NCBI GenBank assembly: GCA_031381685.1
Contig: JANMYF010000099.1
Span: forward strand, 1-22,894
Direction: 5' to 3'
Length of the DNA: 22,894 bases
Source of the DNA: JANLQX01 sp031381685
GTDB lineage: Bacteria; Actinomycetota; Acidimicrobiia; Acidimicrobiales; JANYDT01
The translations under genes and the position numbers were made by a program. A model generated the notes under the pieces. It was given only the letters and a program-made list of their open reading frames with translations. It made no database searches and had not been told where the DNA came from. This document shows positions 1 to 7,127 of the stretch, piece by piece. Position 1 is the stretch's first letter. Each line of letters opens with the position of its first letter.

Positions 1-562
1 ACGAACCTCCCGACCACACAGCACTGTTCAGCGCGCTGAACTTGTTGTCGGCCGTGGGAATCACGGTCGAGAAGTAGCGCTTGACGAGCTCGGGGTATTC
101 ACGAAGCGCGGTGTCCATGTCGCAGAAGATCACGCCCTGGGCTTCGAGATCCTCACGATTGCGGTGGAAGACCACTTCGCTCTCGTACTGCGCAGTCACG
201 CCGGCGAGGTACTTCTGTTCGGCCTCCGGGATACCCAACTTCTCGTACGTGAGTCGGACGGCCTCGGGAAGTGCGTCCCACGAGTCGACCTGCCCGTCCA
301 TCGGCTTGACGTAGTAGTAGATGTCGTCGAAGAAAATCTCCGACATGTCTCCGCCCCATGAGGGCATGGGCTTCTTGTGGAACACGTCGAGCGCGCGGAG
401 GCGGAATTTGCGCATCCAGTCGGGCTCGCCCTTCATCCACGACATCTCTTCCACGATGTCCTTGGTGAGGCCCCGCTTCGGCGTGAAGGTGTAGCTGTCG
501 ACGTCGTCGGCCCAGCCAAGCTTGTACTTGCCGAGATCAAGATCGGAGACGGTCGTGCTCAT
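1..562 (-). CDS. sufB: Fe-S cluster assembly protein SufB (5' part, cut by window start)
   Basis: SufB is the scaffold subunit of the cytosolic SufBCD complex that builds Fe-S clusters. Only the first 187 codons are present; the reading frame is open to base 1. The translation begins MSTTVSDLDLGKYKLGW and carries the family's typical N-terminal half: GLTKDIVEEMSWMKGEPDWM, then RLRALDVFHKKPMPSWGGDMS, IFFDDIYYYVKP, EKLGIPEAEQKYLAGV, VVFHRN and DMDTALREYPELVKRYF, ending in the NKFSALNSAVWSGG stretch. The ATG at 562 is preceded by a GAGGAG ribosome site about six bases upstream. The gene is divergent from the propeller gene at 725. It probably opens a suf operon that continues off the left edge, but that part is not visible. 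Confidence 0.95.
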   Translation of the reverse strand, partial: MSTTVSDLDLGKYKLGWADDVDSYTFTPKRGLTKDIVEEMSWMKGEPDWMRKFRLRALDVFHKKPMPSWGGDMSEIFFDDIYYYVKPMDGQVDSWDALPEAVRLTYEKLGIPEAEQKYLAGVTAQYESEVVFHRNREDLEAQGVIFCDMDTALREYPELVKRYFSTVIPTADNKFSALNSAVWSGGS

Positions 563-586
563 GGGGGCTCCTCAGGGAGTGCTGGT

Positions 587-653
587 GGCAATTTCCACTA
601 CCGCCATAGTAACAATTGCCTGCCACTATGCGCTGGCACGTCCGCCGAGTAAA
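587..653 (-). promoter_or_regulatory. Candidate sufB promoter with overlapping inverted repeats
   Basis: Reading the minus strand, TTTACT (648-653) and CATAGT (625-630) are 17 bases apart, a fair match to -35 and -10 boxes. The -10 box is also one arm of a perfect inverted repeat: CATAGT at 605-610 and ACTATG at 625-630. A second one is GGCAATT at 587-593 with AATTGCC at 614-620. Such symmetry near a suf promoter would suit a repressor site (Rrf2/SufR type), but no regulator gene is visible, so this is inference. The rest of the 563-724 gap holds the opposite promoter. Confidence 0.4.
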
Positions 654-675
654 GAATTACCACTCTGCGCGCTCA

Positions 676-695
676 TTGATCAGGTCAAGTACACT
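676..695 (+). promoter_or_regulatory. Candidate promoter/operator of the propeller gene
   Basis: TACACT at 690-695 is a plausible -10 box. It lies directly after TTGATCAGGTCAA (676-688), whose ends TTGA and TCAA are inverted. No good -35 box is seen. A transcript starting near 702 would leave a short leader containing the GAGGGA ribosome site at 712-717, seven bases before the GTG start at 725. Confidence 0.3.
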
Positions 696-724
696 CTACG
701 CATTCAGTTCTGAGGGACCGCTCA

Positions 725-3700
725 GTGAACGCGACCGAGACAGACGACCCCAGCCCGGCCGGCGGAGCCGAGAACCAGGCCGCCACGAACCCCACGCAGA
801 TGCCGCCGGCGGTACCCGTCGGGACCCACCGATCGCTCGTCGCTCCCCACGCCCACGGACGGCGATCGCGCCGCGCCGGCAGTCCCCTGCAGCGGCCCGT
901 CCCGCACGGCGTTGCGGCCTCACCCCCTCCCGACGGCGGTCGCCGCGTCGTCATCGTGCCCATCGACCCGGACGGCGGGCACCCGTCGAACCCCGATCGG
1001 ACGTCCCCCCCACCTCGCCCACAGGCGGCCTTACACGAAAAGGCCGGCAGCCCCGAAACGCGAACGCCCGAGTTCGCCGAACGGTGGCAGCGGGGCGACG
1101 CAAGCGAGCCTCCCGTGCTTCGGCCGCGACACCGCCGTTGGCGCCTCGCCGTCGGCTTGCTGGTGATTGTCGTGGCGGCCTGGCTCACCGCCGTCGGTCT
1201 GACACGTGGGAGCGATGACAGCGGATCACCTAGGTCGACGACTGGACCCACGACGAGCTCCACTGCGGCGTCCTCCGAGGTCGCCCCCGTCGCTGCGCTC
1301 GAACCCCTCGCGGCAACCGTTCGCGTGCTCGCCGGCGGACCGGATGCGCTCGGAAACGGCGGCGCCGCGGAACGCTCGCTCCTCCGTCGCCCGACCGCCG
1401 TCGTCCGGCTCCGGGCCGGTCTCGCGGTCGCGGACGCCGGGGTCCTCCGGCTCGTGCGTCCCGACGGGCGCATCGAGGGCATCGAGATCGCCGGCTTGGC
1501 CCGGAACTTCCGGATCGATCACCTCGCCGCGCTCGCCAACGGGACGCTCCTGGCGGTTGACGAATCAACCGCCCGTTTCGCGGTGGTGCGAGGGGTCGGA
1601 TCGCCTTCGGTGACGGCTGTTCCCGCCGCCGGACCGGGCATCGTGTCTCCCGTCGGGGTCGTCGGCGACGGCAATGGTGGCGCCCTGATCGCCGACCCCG
1701 GATCGGGTTCGGTCTGGCGTTGGAGCGCCGTTGCGCCACCGACCCGACTTCTCACGTCGCTCCTCGCCCCGGTCCATGTCGCTGCCCTCAGCGACGGCGG
1801 GGCACTGGTCACCGATCGCGGCACCGGCCTCGTCGTCCGCGTCGACGGAAACGGTCCGGCAGAGGTGATCGCGGCCGACCCGACCATTGCGTCGAGGGTC
1901 TCGGGGTCCCCGGTGATCCTTCGCTCCACGCCGATCGCCGCAGTCGCCGATGGCTCCGACGGGGTATTGGTGCTGATGGTCGACGGGTCTGTCTCCCAGT
2001 TCCCGCTCCGTCCGTCCGCCGACGACCGGGCGTCGCCCGTCACGGAGTACCTCGCCGGGGCCACGTCGTTGGTGGCCGACGGGCGGTCGACGTTGATCAT
2101 CGCACCGGGAGAGCGACGCATCCAGCGGTTGGTCGTCGACAACCCGGGCCGGGCGACGCTTTCCACCGTGCTCGGTGACGTCCGCTGGCCGCGGTTCGAC
2201 CCGGACGCGCTCCTGGCGCGCGACGTGGTCCTCATCGACCCGACCGGGATTGCGGTACGACCCGGCGGTTCCGTCGTGGTCGCCGACCGTGGGACCAACA
2301 GCATCTGGCAGCTCGAGGAAGACGGGTCGGCCAAGCGGCTCGCCGGAACTGGCTCATGGGGCGATTCGGCCGACAACCCCGATGCTCCCGCCTCATCGAT
2401 TGCGTCGCCGACGGATGTCGCCGTGGGCGCCGACGGCAGTGTGGTGTTCACCGAGCCGGAGTTCGGACGAATCCGTGCGGTGCTGCCCGACGGTTCGCTC
2501 GTCACCCTTGCCGAGCCGAGGATCGCGGAGCCCGACCTGACGCTGTTCTCCCCGGGACCGCTCGCCGTCGATGGTCGTGGCGTCGTGCTGTCCGGGGATC
2601 GATTCCGCGGAGGAATGTGGGCCCTCACGAGCTCCGGCATGCGGTCCGTGCCGGGCGTCGGGCCCCCCACGCGATACGTGTTTGCCGCCGCCGATCGCAA
2701 CGGCTCCGTCGTTGCCATGGACGCGTACGGCGAGGCCGTCCGCATCGAGGAGGGTTCGGTCTCCGCCGGTGCACAGGATCTGGTGGCCGTCGGGGAGATC
2801 GTGGTCGCGGGGACATCGGACGGCGTCACGATCCTCGTGGCTACCGCTCCCGACGGGGACGGCGGTGGCCGACGGCCCGGGGGATCCGACGACTTCCCGG
2901 TCATTCGACGTTCGGCGTATGACGCATCGCGGGGTGCGCGCATCACGGCCATGGCGTCGTCTCGGGGTAGGCCGCTCCTCGCCACGAGCGGCCTCCGGGG
3001 CGCGGTGGTTGCCGCTGATCGTGACGGCGAGTTCCCGCTCACCTCGACGTCGATCGGAGACGACGAAGGACGAGCGAACGAGACCGCCCTCTCCGATCCG
3101 GTGGCGTTGGATGCTGCGGACGACGGGACCCTTCTCGTCACCGACCGCGGGAGTGGACGAATCCGTTCCCTTCGGGCCGGCCGACTCGCCACGATTGCCG
3201 GGAACGGCGGGATGAGCGAGCGCAACGATCAGCGAGCGAACGCGTTCGGGCAATCGCTCGGTGACCTTCGTGACGCGCATACCAACCGCGACGGGACCGT
3301 AAGCGTGGTCGACGGACACCGGGTTCTTCGCATCGACGGCGCGGGTCTGGTGAACGAACGAGTCGTGCGTGACCCGACCGGCCTTGTGGTGAACCTTCGC
3401 TCCATCGATGAAGGCCCCGACGGAGCTCTGCTCGGCGTCGCGGAGGACGGACGGCTCCTGCGAATCGACGACGACGGCTCGACGATTCTCACGGAAGAGC
3501 CGGCTCTGGCGAAGGTACGCGTGCATACCAATGGCGCCATCTGGGCGGTCACGGACGCCGGTCGCCTCGTGCAGCTTGTCGGTGATCGGTTCGTCGAGGT
3601 GGAGACGCCCCCCGATCTTGCGGTGATTGCCAGCGATGAGCGCGACGGGCGGTTGGGTGTCGTCGGTCGCGACGGGACGGTCGCGGTGCGCGCCGCCGGC

Positions 3701-3949
3701 AGGTGGTTCCGATTGCGTCCGTCCACGACCGTGACGCCGGATCGGCGCACGAACCGACTCGCTGAGGCGAGGCCCACGGACATCGCCATGCTCGCCGACG
3801 GCGGTATCGTGATCGCCGTTGCCGGACGGGACGCACTCCTCGTGTACCGGACGTCCTTGTGGTGTGTCTGCCAGATCGCGGCCCCGCCTTGCGGCCAGCT
3901 TCGGCGATTGCGGCGTCCTCGGAAATGCCCGGTAGGGCACGGCTCGTAG
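725..3949 (+). CDS. Membrane-anchored NHL/beta-propeller protein, 1074 aa
   Basis: Function is unknown. Residues 1-138 are Pro/Arg/Ala-rich and look disordered. One membrane helix follows at about 141-163 (LAVGLLVIVVAAWLTAVGL), then a Ser/Thr linker, then about 850 residues of repeated beta-propeller strands. The repeats read like NHL blades: GGSVVVADRGTNSIWQL, DGSVVFTEPEFGRIRAVLPD, DGTLLVTDRGSGRIRSL followed by LATIAGNGG. With Arg-rich sequence before the helix, the propeller should face outside the cytoplasm. The GTG start has GAGGGA seven bases upstream. The last 31 or so residues are Cys/Arg-rich (WCVC, RRLRRPRK), unlike the rest, and lie inside the inverted-repeat element at 3856-4023, so the original C-terminus was probably different. 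Assignment to the NHL/propeller class is firm; the substrate or partner is not known. Confidence 0.85.
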   Translation: MNATETDDPSPAGGAENQAATNPTQMPPAVPVGTHRSLVAPHAHGRRSRRAGSPLQRPVPHGVAASPPPDGGRRVVIVPIDPDGGHPSNPDRTSPPPRPQAALHEKAGSPETRTPEFAERWQRGDASEPPVLRPRHRRWRLAVGLLVIVVAAWLTAVGLTRGSDDSGSPRSTTGPTTSSTAASSEVAPVAALEPLAATVRVLAGGPDALGNGGAAERSLLRRPTAVVRLRAGLAVADAGVLRLVRPDGRIEGIEIAGLARNFRIDHLAALANGTLLAVDESTARFAVVRGVGSPSVTAVPAAGPGIVSPVGVVGDGNGGALIADPGSGSVWRWSAVAPPTRLLTSLLAPVHVAALSDGGALVTDRGTGLVVRVDGNGPAEVIAADPTIASRVSGSPVILRSTPIAAVADGSDGVLVLMVDGSVSQFPLRPSADDRASPVTEYLAGATSLVADGRSTLIIAPGERRIQRLVVDNPGRATLSTVLGDVRWPRFDPDALLARDVVLIDPTGIAVRPGGSVVVADRGTNSIWQLEEDGSAKRLAGTGSWGDSADNPDAPASSIASPTDVAVGADGSVVFTEPEFGRIRAVLPDGSLVTLAEPRIAEPDLTLFSPGPLAVDGRGVVLSGDRFRGGMWALTSSGMRSVPGVGPPTRYVFAAADRNGSVVAMDAYGEAVRIEEGSVSAGAQDLVAVGEIVVAGTSDGVTILVATAPDGDGGGRRPGGSDDFPVIRRSAYDASRGARITAMASSRGRPLLATSGLRGAVVAADRDGEFPLTSTSIGDDEGRANETALSDPVALDAADDGTLLVTDRGSGRIRSLRAGRLATIAGNGGMSERNDQRANAFGQSLGDLRDAHTNRDGTVSVVDGHRVLRIDGAGLVNERVVRDPTGLVVNLRSIDEGPDGALLGVAEDGRLLRIDDDGSTILTEEPALAKVRVHTNGAIWAVTDAGRLVQLVGDRFVEVETPPDLAVIASDERDGRLGVVGRDGTVAVRAAGRWFRLRPSTTVTPDRRTNRLAEARPTDIAMLADGGIVIAVAGRDALLVYRTSLWCVCQIAAPPCGQLRRLRRPRKCPVGHGS

Positions 3950-4023
3950 GCATTCCTGCGTTCTTGCACTCGACGAACCGTGGCTCGCGATGCGCGGCAC
4001 TCAATTGGCAGACACACCACTAG
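3856..4023. mobile_element. Short element with 15-bp perfect terminal inverted repeats (MITE-like)
   Basis: GTGGTGTGTCTGCCA at 3859-3873 is the exact reverse complement of TGGCAGACACACCAC at 4006-4020. With one mismatch the arms extend to 3856 and 4023. The 132-base interior has further symmetry: GGAAATGCC against GGCATTCC, and ATCGCG against CGCGAT. It encodes no transposase. It spans the 3' end of the propeller gene and supplies its odd tail and stop codon. GTCCT occurs on both sides (3853-3857 and 4027-4031), but not flush with the arms, so a target duplication is not proven. A structured non-mobile repeat is the alternative. Confidence 0.5.
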
Positions 4024-4082
4024 CGGGTCCTGGTCGACGACACCTCGCCGTCTGGCCGACCCGACCCGCCCCGTGGCGTCCG

Positions 4083-4601
4083 TCAGCCGATTCGCCGCAG
4101 ATTGGCCTTGAAATGCCGACCGTTCTCGACGTAAGAGGCGGACGACTTCGCGATCAGGTCGGCCGAGGCGGCATTCTCCCGGATCTTCGCGGGTACGCCG
4201 AGGGCCATCGCCCCGCTGGGCACCTCCATGTCGTTCGTGACGACGGCGTTGGACCCGACCAAGGCACCGCTGCGAACGATCGCCCGGTGCAGGACGATTG
4301 AGGCGTTGCCGACCAGTGACCCGGACTCGATCGTGCAACCCTCCAGGTGGACCTGATGCCCGACGACACAATCGTCGCCGACGATCGTCGGCCACATGGG
4401 TGTGGTGTGCAGGACCGCCCCGTCCTGGATGGACGTTCGGGCGCCGATACGGATGAAGCCGTGGTCGGCCCGGAGCACGGCGCACGGCCAGATGCTCGAC
4501 TCGGCGCCGATCTCGACGTTGCCGATGATCACGGCGTCGGGATGGACGAACGCGCTCGGATCGATGGACGGCGTGAGGTCTCCCAAGGCGTAAATCGGCA
4601 T
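4083..4601 (-). CDS. Gamma-carbonic-anhydrase-like hexapeptide-repeat protein, 172 aa
   Basis: This is a left-handed beta-helix protein of the gamma-carbonic anhydrase/PaaY/YrdA group. The hexapeptide pattern runs through most of the chain (IGNVEIGAESSIW, IRIGARTSIQDGAVLH, IVGDDCVVGH, LVGNASIVLH, ALVGSNAVV) and ends with the family's ALGVPAKI. Family members form trimers that bind a metal with three His. Here His65 (in AVLH) and His82 (in VGH) are present. The third position, five residues after His82, is Glu87, with a His at 85 instead, so hydratase activity cannot be assumed. Length is normal for the family. There is no Shine-Dalgarno site; TACAAC ends six bases before the ATG, close to the leaderless pattern seen elsewhere. 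It is divergent from the peptidase gene at 4702. Confidence 0.85.
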   Translation of the reverse strand: MPIYALGDLTPSIDPSAFVHPDAVIIGNVEIGAESSIWPCAVLRADHGFIRIGARTSIQDGAVLHTTPMWPTIVGDDCVVGHQVHLEGCTIESGSLVGNASIVLHRAIVRSGALVGSNAVVTNDMEVPSGAMALGVPAKIRENAASADLIAKSSASYVENGRHFKANLRRIG

Positions 4602-4688
4602 GCATGTGTTGTAGTCGACGCCGTGGACGAGCAGGGAACCGGCGAACAGTCACACGCGATGCGACATCTGGCGGCCCGGCGTCGGCCC

Positions 4689-4694
4689 TAGCCT
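4689..4694 (+). promoter_or_regulatory. -10 box for a leaderless transcript of the S9 peptidase gene
   Basis: TAGCCT ends seven bases before the ATG at 4702, and no ribosome binding site lies between. This geometry puts the transcription start at or next to the start codon. No clear -35 box is seen. Together with the gap 4602-4701 it forms a divergent promoter region. Confidence 0.5.
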
Positions 4695-4701
4695 CGGTTC
4701 C

Positions 4702-6837
4702 ATGTCGTCGGACCCCTCCCCCCACTCCGCCCCGCGGGCGCCACAGCGTCCCGTCACCTCAACGCTGCACGGCGAGCAGCGCACCGATCCCTATGCGTGG
4801 TTACGGAACCGCGAAGATCCCGAGGTCATTGCTCATCTCGAAGCGGAGAACGAGTACACCACGCAGACGCTCGCTCCGCTCGCCGGACTGCGCGAATCGA
4901 TCTTCTTGGAGATGAAATCACGCATCCAGGAGACCGACCTTTCGTTGCCGACGCGAAAAGGAACGTGGTCGTATTATTCGCGTACGGTCGAGGGAAAGAG
5001 CTATCCGATCCACTGCCGTCGTCCGACTGCCTCGGTCGAGACGGACCCTGACGAAACGGCCGACGAGGAAGTGCTGCTCGATCAGAACCTCCTCGCCGAA
5101 GGCCACGCGTATTTCTCGTTGGGGACCTTCGAGGTCACCGTCGACCACACGCTGTTGGCCTACGCCGTGGACACGGCCGGCGACGAGATCTACGAGTTGC
5201 GCTTTCGTGACCTGATGACCGGAGTGGACCTCCCTGACGTCGTCGCCGAGACATCGGCCGGCGTCGCCTGGTCGGCCGACGGATCTTCAGTGCTGTACCT
5301 CGTGCTCGACGATGCCATGCGTCCCTACCAGGTGTGGCGACACCGAATGGGGTCGTCGGGCGACGACGAGCTCATCTACGAGGAGCCCGACGAACGCTTC
5401 TACTGCGGCGTGAGCATGAGTGCGACGGACGAATACATCTTCCTCGTGATCGGCAGCCAGGTCACCACGGAGACTCGGCTCGTTCGTGCCGACGATCTCG
5501 ACGCCGGATTCGTGCTGTTCCGCGAACGGGAACAGGGGCGGGAATACGCGATCGATCACCATCGAGGGACGAACGGCTCGGATCGCTTCTTCGTCGTCAC
5601 CAACGAGGGGGCCGAGAACTTCCGGCTGTGCGTTGCGGCCGGCCCTGGCGCCCCGTGGATCCCCTTCGCCGCCGAGTGGGACACCGACGACGAACTCACA
5701 CAGCGCGGCGAGGACGTCAAACGTCGGCCGAAGATCGAAGGCATCGAGGTGTTCCGTCGCCACGTCGCGCTCCACGAGCGCGTCGAGGGACTCGAGCGAC
5801 TCCGCGTGCTGGCGCTCGGGGACGACGGCTCGTGGGCCGGCGAGAGCGTGGTGGCCCATGACGAACCGGTGCACAGCGTCTGGCCGGTCTCCAACGCCGA
5901 TGTCGACGCACCGTTCCTGCGGTTCGGGTACTCATCGCTCACGACACCTCCAAGTGTCTACGACTTCGACCTGACGACCGGCGAGCGGGTGCTCCGCAAG
6001 CAACAACCGGTCCTGGGCGATTTCGATCCGAAGCGCTACGTGAGCGAACGCCGTCTCGTCGCTGCCACCGACGGGACCCTCGTGCCCATGTCGATCGTCC
6101 GGCATCGCGACACGCCGGTCAACGGAACGGCGCCGGGGCTTCTGTACGGCTACGGGTCGTACGAGATCTCGTCTGACCCGACATTCTCGACAATGCGGCT
6201 CTCACTGCTCGACCGCGGCTTCGTCTTCGCGATCGCCCACGTGCGCGGCGGTGGCGAGCTCGGCCGCCGCTGGTACCTCGACGGGAAGTTCCTGGCGAAA
6301 ACGAACACCTTCACCGATTTCGTCGCCTGCGCGCGGTCCCTCGGCGCCGAGGGCGACATTGCGCCGGGTCGCCTGGTGTCGTGGGGAGGGAGCGCCGGAG
6401 GGCTGCTCGTGGGTGCGTCGATGAACCTCGCGCCGGAGGTGTTCGCGGGAGTCATCGCCGAGGTTCCTTTCGTCGATGTCGTCAACACGATGCTCGATGA
6501 GTCGCTCCCCCTCACGGCGATCGAGTGGGAGGAGTGGGGAAACCCGACCGATTCCGAGTACTACGCGTACATGAGGTCGTACGCGCCGTACGAGAACGTT
6601 CAACCGGTGCCGTATCCGGCGGTGCTGGCGACCGCCGGACTGAACGATCCGCGGGTTGGGTTCTGGGAGCCGGCGAAGTGGGTGCAGCGCCTCCGCGAAC
6701 TCACGACCGGCGATCGCCCCATCCTTCTCAAGACCGAACTCGGCGCTGGCCACGGTGGCCCGTCGGGCCGCTACGACGCATGGCGCGACACCGCCTTCGT
6801 CATGGCCTTCGCCTGCTGGTGCGTCGGCGTGGCCTAG
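4702..6837 (+). CDS. S9 family serine peptidase, oligopeptidase B-like, 711 aa
   Basis: This is a cytosolic prolyl-oligopeptidase-family enzyme that cleaves short peptides, in oligopeptidase B typically after Lys or Arg. The N-terminus has the family's HGEQRTDPYAWLR motif, followed by a seven-bladed propeller (about residues 80-430) and an alpha/beta-hydrolase domain. The catalytic triad is visible: Ser564 in WGGSAGG, Asp649 in GLNDPRV and His684 in GAGHGGPSGR. The conserved stretches LLYGYGSYE and HVRGGGELGRRWY are also present. Length is close to E. coli PtrB (about 690). There is no signal peptide. The gene is preceded by a TANNNT box instead of a ribosome site. The nested palindrome at 6852 begins 15 bases after the stop and may act as its 3' end. 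Confidence 0.93.
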   Translation: MSSDPSPHSAPRAPQRPVTSTLHGEQRTDPYAWLRNREDPEVIAHLEAENEYTTQTLAPLAGLRESIFLEMKSRIQETDLSLPTRKGTWSYYSRTVEGKSYPIHCRRPTASVETDPDETADEEVLLDQNLLAEGHAYFSLGTFEVTVDHTLLAYAVDTAGDEIYELRFRDLMTGVDLPDVVAETSAGVAWSADGSSVLYLVLDDAMRPYQVWRHRMGSSGDDELIYEEPDERFYCGVSMSATDEYIFLVIGSQVTTETRLVRADDLDAGFVLFREREQGREYAIDHHRGTNGSDRFFVVTNEGAENFRLCVAAGPGAPWIPFAAEWDTDDELTQRGEDVKRRPKIEGIEVFRRHVALHERVEGLERLRVLALGDDGSWAGESVVAHDEPVHSVWPVSNADVDAPFLRFGYSSLTTPPSVYDFDLTTGERVLRKQQPVLGDFDPKRYVSERRLVAATDGTLVPMSIVRHRDTPVNGTAPGLLYGYGSYEISSDPTFSTMRLSLLDRGFVFAIAHVRGGGELGRRWYLDGKFLAKTNTFTDFVACARSLGAEGDIAPGRLVSWGGSAGGLLVGASMNLAPEVFAGVIAEVPFVDVVNTMLDESLPLTAIEWEEWGNPTDSEYYAYMRSYAPYENVQPVPYPAVLATAGLNDPRVGFWEPAKWVQRLRELTTGDRPILLKTELGAGHGGPSGRYDAWRDTAFVMAFACWCVGVA

Positions 6838-6851
6838 CCGGGACGCGTCGT

Positions 6852-6946
6852 TGGGAGAGAGGTTGCCCCCACTTAGGGGGGCTATCCACCTCCTAACGCC
6901 GTTAGGAGGCGTTTTGCCCCCAACGATGGGGGCAACCTCTCTCCCA
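6852..6946. repeat. 95-bp nested palindrome able to fold as a cloverleaf
   Basis: The outer arms are a perfect 20-bp inverted repeat, 6852-6871 and 6927-6946. Inside lie three small hairpins: GCCCCC-N6-GGGGGC (6865-6882), CCTCCTAAC-GCC-GTTAGGAGG (6889-6909) and GCCCCC-N6-GGGGGC (6916-6933). Hairpins one and three abut a 13-bp outer stem (TGGGAGAGAGGTT with AACCTCTCTCCCA), and six-base linkers flank the central hairpin. The molecule can thus form a four-way junction, or one long 20-bp stem around the central hairpin. The central hairpin is followed by CGTTTTG, so terminator activity is possible. It does not resemble a tRNA. It could be a small non-coding element, a REP-like unit or a MITE. Confidence 0.8.
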
Positions 6947-7127
6947 CTGAACCCGCTCTTCATCACGGAACGTAGCGGCCGCGCGCATCGCGCCGCGTCA
7001 AGCGTTCGACTTTCGAGAATTCCTTCCGGTCAGGACGGAACGCACTCAAGAGCCAGCTCACGGCTGACGATGCGTTCACATCTCCAATGGGTTTCGACCA
7101 TGAACGAGCCAGAGGAAAGGGCAGCTG
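6947..7127. other. Intergenic stretch before the 332-residue gene
   Basis: This is the rest of the 290-base gap. I see no gene, tRNA or clear promoter. GAGGAAAGG at 7112-7120 is the ribosome site of the gene at 7128. Confidence 0.4.

Noticed and set aside
1519..3225. Long minus-strand open frame (568 codons) opposite the propeller gene
   Set aside because: Its translation is Ser/Thr/Arg/Pro-rich with no motifs, and the plus frame shows clear propeller repeats. It is a shadow of high-GC coding DNA.
3859..4020. Inverted repeat as a simple bidirectional terminator
   Set aside because: The loop is 132 bases and there is no T-tract; a transposon-like or structured repeat fits better.
2393..4725. 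Two long minus-strand open frames across the propeller end, the TIR element and the carbonic-anhydrase-like gene
   Set aside because: Both are Arg-rich and repeat-free, and they run through the true genes. The stretch inside the TIR element is noted only as part of that element.
6852..6946. Cloverleaf read as a tRNA
   Set aside because: The stems are GC-symmetric, there is no TTCGA-type T-loop, no CCA-adjacent acceptor and no seven-base anticodon loop.
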